From Streptomyces sp. XM4193 (GTDB lineage Bacteria > Actinomycetota > Actinomycetes > Streptomycetales > Streptomycetaceae): DNA of 64,000 nt. The translations under genes and the position numbers were made by a program. The notes beneath the pieces were generated by a model, which saw only the letters and a program-made list of their open reading frames with translations, did no database searches and was not told the origin of the DNA. The DNA lies in the NCBI RefSeq assembly GCF_023072595.1, contig NZ_JALLGK010000002.1, positions 806,001 to 870,000 of the forward strand, written 5' to 3'. How positions within the stretch are numbered: position 1 is the first letter of the stretch; each line of letters begins with the position of its first letter. Below are positions 45,132-52,731 of the stretch, piece after piece.

Positions 45132-47117
45132 ATGTCTGAAAAACGCCCTGTCTTCCCCGAGTTCGACCCCGACGAGGTGAGCTCGAACCCCTCGGACAAC
45201 CGGTCGTTCGGGGACGTCGTGGCGACTCGCCTCAGCCGCCGCGCGGCGCTGGCTGGCGGTACGGCAGCAGCCGCCGCCTTCGTCATGGCCGGCGGTTCCG
45301 CACAGGCGGCTCCCCGGCGCGGACCGGCAGCCGGTGAGGAGTCCGCGGCAGCGCCCGCGGCCGAGAGCGATCGGCACGGGCTGCTCGGCTTCCGTCAGGT
45401 CGAGACCCACGACCGGGACGAACTCGTCGTCCCCGAGGGCTACCGCGTACAGGTGCTGATCCCCTGGGGCACCCCGATCCAGCCGGACGGCCCGCGCTGG
45501 CTCAAGGACGCCTCCAACTCCGCCGCCGACCAGGAGCAGCAGGTCGGCATGCACCACGACGGCATGCACTACTTCCCGCTCGGCCGGGGCCACCACCGCG
45601 GCGGCGACCGGCACGGCAAGGGCAACGAGCGCGGGCTGCTGGTCCTCAACCACGAGTACATCGACCAGCAGATCCTCTTCGCCGACGGCGACGAGGAGAT
45701 GACCGCCGAGAAGGTCGACAAAGCTCTCGCGGCCCAGGGCGTGAGCATCGTGGAGGTGGCCCGGGGCAAGGACGGCCAGTGGCAGCGCGTGAAGTCCCGC
45801 TACGCGCGCAAGGTGCACGGCAACACCCCGGTGACCTTCTCCGGCCCGGTCACCGAGAAGCACCCCGCGCTGCAGGCCGGCAACCGGCCGATGGGCACGC
45901 TCAACAACTGCTCCATGGGCGTCACCCCGTGGGGGACCTACCTCGCCTGCGAGGAGAACTTCAACTCCTACTTCGGCACCGAGGACCCCGACTGGGAGCC
46001 GGACACCCTGCAGAAGCGCTACGGCGTGGACAACGTCGGGTTCGGCTACAACTGGCACACGGCCAGCGAGCGTTGGGACGTCGCCACCAACCCCGGCGAG
46101 GTGAACCGTTTCGGCTGGATCACCGAGATCGACCCGAAGGACCCGCGCCAGACGCCGGTCAAGCGCACCGCGCTCGGCCGCTTCAAGCGCGAGGGCTGCA
46201 TGGTCACCGAGGCGCGCGGCCGGTTCGTCGGCTACTCCGGCGACGACCAGGACGGCGACTACGTCTACAAGTTCGTCGGCGACCGCCCCTGGCGCGAGCA
46301 CCGCAGGGCGGGCCGCAGCCCGCTCGACCACGGCCGCCTCTACGTCGCCCGCTACAACGACGACGGCAGCGGCGACTGGCTGCCCCTGGTGCACGGCGAG
46401 GGCGAGCTGACCACCGACAACGGCTGGAAGGACCAGGCGGACGTACTGATCCGGACCAGGGAGGCGGCCGACGCCGTCGGCGCGACCAGGATGGACCGCC
46501 CCGAGTGGCTGGCGGTCAACCCGAAGAACAAGGACGTCTACGTCTCGCTGACCAACGGCAGCGGCTGGGACAGCGCCGTCACCCCGCGCGACCCCAACCC
46601 GTACGGCCACATCGTGCGCTGGCGCGAGAAGGGCGGCGACAACACCGCCACCAGCTTCCACTGGGACATCTTCGTCCTGGCCGGCGACCCGGCCTACGAC
46701 GACAGCGTGAAGCTCGGCGACAACCTCTTCGGCTCGCCCGACGGCCTGTGGTTCGACGCCGACGGGCGGCTGTGGATCCAGACCGACGTCTCCAACTCCT
46801 CGCAGAACCTGCCGGAGAAGGGGTACGACAACATCGGCAACAACGCCATGCTCGCCGCCGACCCCAGGACGCGGGAGATCCGGCGGTTCCTCGTCGGCCC
46901 GCGCGGCGCCGAGATCACCGGCGTGATCACCACGCCCGACCAGCGGACGATGTTCGTCAACGTCCAGCACCCGGGCGAGGCGACCGAGGCGTGGGGCGAA
47001 CCCACCCCGCAGAACCCGCGGGACGTCAGCAACTGGCCGGACTTCGACCCCGAGGGTCGTCCGCGCTCGGCAACCCTGGTGATCACCCGGGAGGACGGCG
47101 GCCGGATCGGCGCCTGA
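45132..47117 (+). CDS. PhoX-family (DUF839) alkaline phosphatase, Tat-exported
   Basis: The 661 residues start with a Tat signal (SRRAALAGGTAAAAAFVMAGG, residues 35-55) and continue into the PhoX beta-propeller with the metal-site region NNCSMGVTPWGTYLACEENF. PhoX enzymes use an iron-calcium cofactor and hydrolyse phosphomonoesters outside the cell; Streptomyces PhoX proteins are normally PhoP-controlled. A His/Gly-rich loop (GRGHHRGGDRHGKGNERG) is unusual. ATG 45132 has a good Shine-Dalgarno. The stop codon lies inside a hairpin and a 22-bp repeat block follows. Confidence 0.93.
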   Translation: MSEKRPVFPEFDPDEVSSNPSDNRSFGDVVATRLSRRAALAGGTAAAAAFVMAGGSAQAAPRRGPAAGEESAAAPAAESDRHGLLGFRQVETHDRDELVVPEGYRVQVLIPWGTPIQPDGPRWLKDASNSAADQEQQVGMHHDGMHYFPLGRGHHRGGDRHGKGNERGLLVLNHEYIDQQILFADGDEEMTAEKVDKALAAQGVSIVEVARGKDGQWQRVKSRYARKVHGNTPVTFSGPVTEKHPALQAGNRPMGTLNNCSMGVTPWGTYLACEENFNSYFGTEDPDWEPDTLQKRYGVDNVGFGYNWHTASERWDVATNPGEVNRFGWITEIDPKDPRQTPVKRTALGRFKREGCMVTEARGRFVGYSGDDQDGDYVYKFVGDRPWREHRRAGRSPLDHGRLYVARYNDDGSGDWLPLVHGEGELTTDNGWKDQADVLIRTREAADAVGATRMDRPEWLAVNPKNKDVYVSLTNGSGWDSAVTPRDPNPYGHIVRWREKGGDNTATSFHWDIFVLAGDPAYDDSVKLGDNLFGSPDGLWFDADGRLWIQTDVSNSSQNLPEKGYDNIGNNAMLAADPRTREIRRFLVGPRGAEITGVITTPDQRTMFVNVQHPGEATEAWGEPTPQNPRDVSNWPDFDPEGRPRSATLVITREDGGRIGA

Positions 47118-47127
47118 ACCAGGCGCC
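47109..47127 (+). terminator. Hairpin overlapping the phoX stop codon
   Basis: GGCGCCTG-AAC-CAGGCGCC has an 8-bp perfect stem. The TGA stop (47115-47117) is at the top of its left arm, so ribosomes and the hairpin would compete. Confidence 0.65.
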
Positions 47128-47436
47128 CGGCCCGCCCGTACGTCCCGCCGCGCACGGTCGTACGGAGCGCGCCGCACGGTCGTACGGAGCGCGCCGCACG
47201 GTCGTACGGAGCGCGCCGCACGGTCGTACGGAGCGCGCCGCACGGTCGTACGGAGCGCACGGCGCCGTCGTACGGAACGCACCGCGCCGTCGTGCGGAGT
47301 GCACCCGAGCGGACCCGAATCCGCCGTGCGGAGTGCGCCGCGCACCGCCGCCGAGCTGCGCCGATAAGGCCGGCTTGGCGGCGGTCAAGGCCGAGCGCCG
47401 ATGGACAACCCCAGGGCCCGGACGCACAGTTGGACG
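47118..47436. other. phoX to PLP-enzyme spacer
   Basis: Apart from the terminator arm and the 22-bp repeats, the rest (47305-47436) is GC-rich with no gene. CACAGT (47425-47430) lies 6 nt before the ATG at 47437 and could be a leaderless -10 box. Confidence 0.5.
47151..47304. repeat. 22-bp tandem repeat, seven copies
   Basis: Units of 22 bp start at 47151, 47173, 47195, 47217, 47239, 47261 and 47283. The first four are identical (beginning CGCACGGTCGTACGGAGC), the fifth has one change, and the last two diverge progressively. There are no spacers, so it is not a CRISPR array. The unit length is not a multiple of three, so it cannot code a short peptide repeat in one frame. Confidence 0.92.
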
Positions 47437-48546
47437 ATGGACCCCACGCAGACTCCGTCCCTCGTGCACGCTTCGACGAACGAGCTGGTCGCCGCCGAGT
47501 TCGGTGCCGGGACCGCAGACCGGACCGGCGGCGCCGTGCGCTATCTCAACACCGCCTCCCAGGGGCTGCTGCCCGAGCGCTCGGCCGCGGTGCTGCGCAC
47601 CGCGGTGTCCGAGATGACGGCCGGCACTTTGGACATGGTCCGCTGCTTCGAGCAGGTCGACGCCGCCCGCGCCTCCTTCGCCGCCCTGGCGGGCGTGGCC
47701 GCGGAGCAGGTCGCGGTCGGCACCTCGGTCGCGGTGCACGTCGGGCTGGTCGCCGCCTCGCTGCCGCCCGGCTCCCGGGTCCTCACGGTCGAGGGCGACT
47801 TCGCCTCGGTGGTCAACCCCTTCGCCGTCCGGGACGATCTGCACGTGCGCGCCGTACCGCTGGCGGAGCTCGCGGACACGGTCACCGCGGACACCGACCT
47901 GGTCGCGTTCAGCGCCGTCCAGTCCGCCGACGGACGGATCGCCGACCTGGACGGCGTGCGTGCGGCCGCTCGCAGGCACGGCTGCCGGACCCTCGTGGAC
48001 GCCACCCAGGCCGCCGGCTGGCTCCCGCTCGACCTCGGCCGTTTCGACTACGCGGTCTGCGGCGCGTACAAGTGGCTGCTCTGTCCCCGGGGCACGTCCT
48101 TCCTGGTCGTCACGGACGAGAGCGGTCCGCTGCTTGCGCTGCACGCGAGTTGGGTGGCGGGCGAGAGCCCCTGGGAGATGTGCTACGGCCCCGTGCCGCG
48201 GCCGGCGCCGGGCGCGCGCCGCTACGACGAGCCGGTGCCGTTCCTGCCCTATCTCGCGGCTGCCGAGTCGTTGCGGCTGTTGGCGGGCATCGGTGTGGAC
48301 CGCGTCGCGGCGCACAACACGGGGCTCGCCGCTCGCTTCCGCGCCGCGGCCTCCGGCGCCGGTCTCGCGGTGGTGCCCGGCGACTCGGCGATCGTCTCGC
48401 TGCCGGGGCTGGGGGAGGAGGGGCGCGCCCGCGCCGCCCGGGCGGGTGTGGGGGTCTCGGTGCGCGCCGGCGACCTGCGCGCCGCCTTCCACCTCTACAA
48501 CACCGAGGCGGACGCGGACGCCCTGCTGCGCGCACTCACCGCCTGA
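47437..48546 (+). CDS. Class V aminotransferase-fold PLP enzyme
   Basis: The 369-residue protein has the PLP fold of the selenocysteine lyase/isopenicillin N epimerase group. Asp188 in LVDATQAAGW pairs with the PLP ring nitrogen, and Lys212 in CGAYKWLLCPRGT forms the Schiff base. There is no desulfurase-type catalytic Cys near the C-terminus, so a sulfur role is unlikely. ATG 47437 is favoured by the CACAGT box; ATG 47401 would add 12 residues. It stands between phoX and ectD with its own terminator region; substrate unknown. Confidence 0.88.
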   Translation: MDPTQTPSLVHASTNELVAAEFGAGTADRTGGAVRYLNTASQGLLPERSAAVLRTAVSEMTAGTLDMVRCFEQVDAARASFAALAGVAAEQVAVGTSVAVHVGLVAASLPPGSRVLTVEGDFASVVNPFAVRDDLHVRAVPLAELADTVTADTDLVAFSAVQSADGRIADLDGVRAAARRHGCRTLVDATQAAGWLPLDLGRFDYAVCGAYKWLLCPRGTSFLVVTDESGPLLALHASWVAGESPWEMCYGPVPRPAPGARRYDEPVPFLPYLAAAESLRLLAGIGVDRVAAHNTGLAARFRAAASGAGLAVVPGDSAIVSLPGLGEEGRARAARAGVGVSVRAGDLRAAFHLYNTEADADALLRALTA

Positions 48547-48565
48547 ACACCCCGCCCGCCGGGCC

Positions 48566-48637
48566 GACCAACGCCTGCCCGAGCCGGGCGACCAACGCCT
48601 GCCCGAGCCGGGCGACCAACGCCTGCCCGAGCCGGGC
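48566..48637. repeat. 24-bp tandem repeat, three perfect copies
   Basis: The unit GACCAACGCCTGCCCGAGCC + GGGC repeats exactly at 48566, 48590 and 48614. Each copy can form a small hairpin GCCCG-AGC-CGGGC, so the transcript of the PLP gene would end in three such hairpins. Confidence 0.9.
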
Positions 48638-48720
48638 CGAGCACCGCCCGCCTGCGCCGGGCGCGACCACCCCTCGGCCTCGCGCCGGGCGCACCGCAGC
48701 CCGGCCGACCCCGGACACAC

Positions 48721-48760
48721 CTGGGCGCCGCCCGCTCTGACGCGTACGGGCGGCGCCCAG
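48721..48760 (-). terminator. Terminator of the ect operon
   Basis: CTGGGCGCCGCCCG (48721-48734) and CGGGCGGCGCCCAG (48747-48760) form a 14-bp perfect stem, about 60 bp past the ectD stop. It may also stop transcripts from the convergent PLP gene. Confidence 0.85.
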
Positions 48761-48817
48761 CCGATCCATCGGAGCGTCTCCGCGACGGGGGTGCCCGCCC
48801 CGAAGGCTCCGCCGACC

Positions 48818-49717
48818 TCAGCGCACGGGCTGGAAGTCGCGGGCCCCGATGTAGTCCGGCCTGCCCCTGGGGGCGGCGAACGGTTCCACGGCGGCGTTCT
48901 CCACGCTGTTGAACACGATGAAGACGTTGCTCCGCGGATAGGGAGTGATGTTGTCACCCGAGCCGTGCATGCAGTTGCAGTCGAACCAGGTGGCCGACCC
49001 CGCCGCGCCGGTGAACAGCTGGATCCCGTGGTCTGCGGAGAAGCGGCTGAGCATCTCGTCGGACGGGATGCCGGCGTCCTGCATCTGGAGTGACTTCTTG
49101 TAGTTGTCCTTCGGGGTCTCCCCGGCACAGCCGAGGAATGTCCGGTGCGATCCCGGCATGATCATCAAGCCGCCGTTGGTCGCGAGGTTCTCGGTGAGCG
49201 CGATCGACACCGAGACGGTCCGCATGTTCGGCAGACCGTCCTCCGCGTGCCAGGTTTCGAAGTCGGAGTGCCAGTAGAAGCCCTTGGCTCCGAATCCGGG
49301 CTTGACGTTGATGCGGGACTGGTGGACGTAGACGTCCGAGCCCAGGATCTGCCGAGCCCGTCCGACGACCCGGGGGTCGCGCACGAGTCCGGCGAAGATC
49401 TCGCTGAGTTTGTGCACCTCGAACACGGACCGAATCTCCTGAGAGGCCGGCTCCACGATGGAGCGCGGATTCTTTCGGATCTCCGGGTCCGAGATGAGCC
49501 TTTCCAGTTCGCCGCGATAGACCGACACCTCGTCAGGGGTGATCAGCCGGTCGATCGCGAGGAACCCGTCCCGCTCGTAGTCCGCCAGGTCCTGGGACTC
49601 GATGGGCCCAGGTGTGCCCTGTGGGGACCACACCACCGGGTCCTGCCGCTCGATCGCCACCTCGGTGGCTCCGCGCGTCGGGTAGAGGTCGATGGTGCGC
49701 TCGGGTGCGAGGGTCAT
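48818..49717 (-). CDS. ectD: Ectoine hydroxylase
   Basis: EctD is an Fe(II)/2-oxoglutarate dioxygenase converting ectoine to 5-hydroxyectoine, a compatible solute protecting against salt and heat. The 299 residues include the signature FYWHSDFETWHAEDG with the iron-binding His and Asp; a second His is in MPGSHRTFLG or in the later MHGSGDN. ATG 49717 is the last ORF of ectABCD; the 92-bp gap to ectC contains an imperfect hairpin near 49777. Confidence 0.97.
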   Translation of the reverse strand: MTLAPERTIDLYPTRGATEVAIERQDPVVWSPQGTPGPIESQDLADYERDGFLAIDRLITPDEVSVYRGELERLISDPEIRKNPRSIVEPASQEIRSVFEVHKLSEIFAGLVRDPRVVGRARQILGSDVYVHQSRINVKPGFGAKGFYWHSDFETWHAEDGLPNMRTVSVSIALTENLATNGGLMIMPGSHRTFLGCAGETPKDNYKKSLQMQDAGIPSDEMLSRFSADHGIQLFTGAAGSATWFDCNCMHGSGDNITPYPRSNVFIVFNSVENAAVEPFAAPRGRPDYIGARDFQPVR

Positions 49718-49809
49718 GAGGTTGCCTTCCTCTCCTCTCGTTACGGTCCTTTTCTCTCGTCGGTCGGTCTGCGGTCAGCCGGATCGGCCGTTGCGGCCCG
49801 GCTGTCGTC

Positions 49810-50214
49810 TCAGCTGTCGTCGTCCTCGGTGAGCAGCGGGTACACGCCGTTCTCGTCGTGGTCCTCGCGGCCGGTGACCGGGGGGTTGAAGACGCAGATG
49901 ACACGGAAGTCGGTCTTCGGGCGCACGGTGTGCTTCTCGTGGCCGTTGAGCAGGTACATCGTGCCCGGGCTGATCCAGTGGGTCTCACCCGTCTCGTCGT
50001 TGGTCAGCTCCGCCTCGCCCTCGACGCAGAGCACGGCCTCGATGTGGTTGGCGTACCACATCGACGTCTCGGTGCCGGCGTAGAGAGTCGTCTCGTGCAA
50101 CGAGAAACCGACCCGCTCCTTGGCCAGCACGATGCGCTTGCTGCGCCAGGTGCCCGATGCGGAGCGAACATCACGGTCGGTGCCTTCGATTTCCTGGAAA
50201 GAACGAACGATCAC
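49810..50214 (-). CDS. ectC: L-ectoine synthase
   Basis: EctC is a cupin enzyme that closes the ring of N-gamma-acetyl-2,4-diaminobutyrate to give ectoine. The 134 residues show the cupin strands ([20 protein letters not shown], then [17 protein letters not shown]). GTG 50214 follows AGAAGGG at about 10 nt. A full intrinsic terminator lies between ectB and this gene, 60 nt before the start, so ectC and ectD depend on readthrough or a promoter I could not identify. Confidence 0.97.
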   Translation of the reverse strand: MIVRSFQEIEGTDRDVRSASGTWRSKRIVLAKERVGFSLHETTLYAGTETSMWYANHIEAVLCVEGEAELTNDETGETHWISPGTMYLLNGHEKHTVRPKTDFRVICVFNPPVTGREDHDENGVYPLLTEDDDS

Positions 50215-50276
50215 GGTGCTGGTGCCCTTCTGTTGAGTTCTCAGATCCTGCCTGCCCAGTACAGCAGTGGATAAAA

Positions 50277-50311
50277 GCCCCGGCCCGCCCCAGTACGGGA
50301 CGGGCCGGGGC
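50277..50311 (-). terminator. Intrinsic terminator between ectB and ectC
   Basis: In minus-strand reading, GCCCCGGCCCG and CGGGCCGGGGC make an 11-bp perfect stem with a 13-nt loop, followed at once by TTTTATC. It begins 9 nt after the ectB stop at 50320. Confidence 0.85.
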
Positions 50312-50319
50312 ACAGTGGG

Positions 50320-51588
50320 TCAAACGGTCTCACGGATGGCGCGCGAAAGGATGCGAAGCCCCTCGTCGAGCTCCTCCGCGCTGATGGTCAGCGCCGGCAG
50401 CAGCTTGACTACCTCGCTCTCCGGGCCCGAGGTCTCCACCAGGAGCCCGAGCTCGAAGGCGCGCTTGGCGACCTTCCCGGCCGTCGGCTTGTCGCGCATC
50501 TCCAGACCCCACACCAGACCCCGGCCGCGGTACTCGACCGTGGCGTCCGGGTGCTCGGCGCGGATGGCTCTGAAGGTCTCCTCGATCTGCTCGCCCCGGG
50601 CACGGGTCTGCTTCTCCGTCTGGCCGTCCGCCCAGTACGTCTCCAGGGCGGCGGTCGCGGTGACGAAGGCCGGGTTGTTGCCGCGGAAGGTGCCGTTGTG
50701 CTCGCCCGGCTCCCAGATGTCCAGCTCGGGCTTGAACATCGTCAGCGACATCGGCAGGCCGTAGCCGCTGATGGACTTGGAGACCGTGACGATGTCCGGG
50801 ACGATCCCGGCCTCCTCGAAGGAGAAGAAGGCGCCGGTGCGTCCGCAGCCCATCTGGATGTCGTCGACGATCAGCAGCATGTCGTAGCGCTCGCACAGGT
50901 CGGCCAGCGCACGCAGCCACTCGGCACGTGCGACGTTGATGCCGCCCTCGCCCTGGACCGTCTCGACGATGACCGCCGCCGGCTGGTTCAGGCCGGAGCC
51001 CGAGTCCTCCAGCAGACGCTCGAACCAGATGAAGTCCGGGGTCTGGCCGTTGAGGTAGTCGTCGAAGGGCATCGGGGTGCCGTGCACCAGCGGGATGCCG
51101 GCGCCGGCGCGCTTGAACGCGTTGCCGGTCACGGCCAGCGAGCCCAGCGACATGCCGTGGAAGGCGTTGGTGAAGGAGACGATCGACTCGCGGCCCTTGA
51201 CCTTGCGCGCGAGCTTCAGCGCGGCCTCGACCGCGTTGGTGCCGGTCGGGCCGGGGAACATGACCTTGTACGGCAGGTCGCGCGGGCGCAGGATCAGGTT
51301 CTGGAAGGTCTCCAGGAAGGCCCGCTTGGCCACGGTGGACATGTCCAGTCCGTGGGTGACGCCGTCGCGCTCGATGTAGTCGATCAGGGCGCGTTTGAGA
51401 ACCGGGTTGTTGTGGCCGTAGTTCAGCGACCCCGCGCCGGCGAAGAAGTCGAGGTAGGCGTGGCCGTCCTCGTCGTACATGTAGCTGCCCTGGGCGCGAT
51501 CGAAGATCGTCGGCCAGCCACGGCAGTAGCCACGAACCTCCGACTCCAGGGTCTCGAAGACACTCAGGTCCGGCTGGGTGATGGTCAC
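50320..51588 (-). CDS. ectB: L-2,4-diaminobutyrate aminotransferase
   Basis: EctB transaminates aspartate-semialdehyde to 2,4-diaminobutyrate, the first step towards ectoine. It is a class III aminotransferase of 422 residues with the PLP Lys in VTVSKSISGYGLP, the cofactor Asp in LLIVDDIQMGCGRTG, and GPTGTNAVEAALKLAR. GTG 51588 is preceded by CAGGAG. The 107-bp gap to ectA holds a 9-bp hairpin (51659-51681) without U-run. Confidence 0.97.
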   Translation of the reverse strand: MTITQPDLSVFETLESEVRGYCRGWPTIFDRAQGSYMYDEDGHAYLDFFAGAGSLNYGHNNPVLKRALIDYIERDGVTHGLDMSTVAKRAFLETFQNLILRPRDLPYKVMFPGPTGTNAVEAALKLARKVKGRESIVSFTNAFHGMSLGSLAVTGNAFKRAGAGIPLVHGTPMPFDDYLNGQTPDFIWFERLLEDSGSGLNQPAAVIVETVQGEGGINVARAEWLRALADLCERYDMLLIVDDIQMGCGRTGAFFSFEEAGIVPDIVTVSKSISGYGLPMSLTMFKPELDIWEPGEHNGTFRGNNPAFVTATAALETYWADGQTEKQTRARGEQIEETFRAIRAEHPDATVEYRGRGLVWGLEMRDKPTAGKVAKRAFELGLLVETSGPESEVVKLLPALTISAEELDEGLRILSRAIRETV

Positions 51589-51695
51589 AGGAACTCCTGG
51601 GAGTGAGTCGCGGGAGGGAAGAAAGTCTCTGGTTCGAGCCCGGGCAGGCCCGCGGTCGCGGCCGGCTGCGGGAGCCGGCCGTGGGGGTGGGCCGG

Positions 51696-52271
51696 TCAGT
51701 GCTCCGCGCGCAGAAGCCGCGGAATCGGACCTATCCGGTAGAGCACCTCGGGCTCGTGGCCCTCGTCCGGGAAGGCCGTGCCGTCGAACAGCACCTCGCG
51801 CTCCACGTCGGCGCCGTGGCGTTCGGCGAAGGACGTGAACAGTCGGTTGGAGGGGGCGTTGTCGGGGGTCACGGTGGTTTCCAGGTGGTCGATGCCGAAC
51901 TCGTCGGCGACCCGTGCCGTCAGACCGTCGAGCATCGCACCGGCGAGACCGCGTCCGCGCTGCGAGCCGTCCACGGCGACCTGCCAGATCAGCAGGGTCC
52001 GCTCGTGCCGGGGCCGTACGAAGCCGGTGATGAAGCCGACCGGCTCCCCGTCCCCGTCGCGCGCCACGACCGAGGTGGCGCCGAAGTCCCGACACCACAG
52101 CAGATAGCTGTAGGAGGAGTTGAGGTCGAGCACCTGTGAGTCGCGGGCGATGCGCCAAAACGCAGCGCCGTCCTCGACCCGGGGAGTGTCGAGCTTCAGT
52201 CCTTCCGGGATTTCCAGTACTTCGCGTACGTCGCTGCGGGCACCTGCAAGGTCTGCTTGTGCGGGGGTCAT
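51696..52271 (-). CDS. ectA: L-2,4-diaminobutyrate acetyltransferase
   Basis: EctA is a GNAT-fold enzyme that acetylates diaminobutyrate for ectoine synthesis. The 191 residues contain DLNSSYSYLLWCRDF and the acetyl-CoA loop VDGSQRGRGLAGAML. Start ATG 52271 matches the beginning of orthologues (MT-AQADL); ATG 52277 would add two residues. No good Shine-Dalgarno precedes either. It is the first gene of ectABCD, behind a long, AT-richer upstream region. Confidence 0.95.
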   Translation of the reverse strand: MTPAQADLAGARSDVREVLEIPEGLKLDTPRVEDGAAFWRIARDSQVLDLNSSYSYLLWCRDFGATSVVARDGDGEPVGFITGFVRPRHERTLLIWQVAVDGSQRGRGLAGAMLDGLTARVADEFGIDHLETTVTPDNAPSNRLFTSFAERHGADVEREVLFDGTAFPDEGHEPEVLYRIGPIPRLLRAEH

Positions 52272-52731
52272 GTTCATTAAATTTACCGAGGAGAATCCGA
52301 AATTGCATCGCGGATCAGGGTTACGCAGAAGCGCAGGATGTGTTATCGCGCGAACCCGCGAACAGCGGGCGCGAGGCCGCGGAATTGGCCGGTTTGTCAT
52401 GGATAAAACGGGCCAAGCGGACGAAATGTTGGATGCGTCACAGTCGCGTAACGCTGTGGAGACCCCTCCGAATTGCAGTGGCGTAGCTCGCAAAACCAGT
52501 GCGTTTGGGCTTGGGAGCGCCGGGCAGGAGAGAGTCGGTGACTAAGATCGCGATTTCGAATCCGAACGCATCGTAGCGGATTCCATGAGTGGCGCGAGTG
52601 ACTTTTCGGGATTACTGTCCGCGGTTGTTCCGCTGCTGTTCCTTGGCAGAACGGCCCGCGATCAGTTGTCGAACGAGCGGTGAAGAGCCGTCGATCGCAT
52701 TCGGATCGGGGCACGGATTAGTGTGCGGCAC
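52272..52731. other. AT-richer divergent region, ectA to amidohydrolase
   Basis: This 460-bp region is visibly richer in A and T than everything around it, with runs such as ATTAAATTTACC before ectA. It must hold the osmotically controlled ect promoter, but I could not fix -35/-10 boxes. Frames crossing it lack Streptomyces codon usage; a 32-codon frame at 52585-52683 encodes a hydrophobic peptide and includes a TTA codon, but lacks support. Confidence 0.6.
52719..52731 (+). promoter_or_regulatory. Leaderless-type -10 box for the amidohydrolase
   Basis: TAGTGT (52719-52724) is followed by 7 nt and the ATG at 52732. This argues against the GTG at 52723, which would lie inside the box. Confidence 0.55.

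Noticed and set aside
47151..47304. CRISPR array
   Set aside because: Units are contiguous with no spacers, and no cas gene is in the window.
52585..52683. 32-codon gene for a hydrophobic peptide
   Set aside because: It has no Shine-Dalgarno, third-codon positions are not GC-biased, and a TTA codon is present; kept only as a remark on the region.
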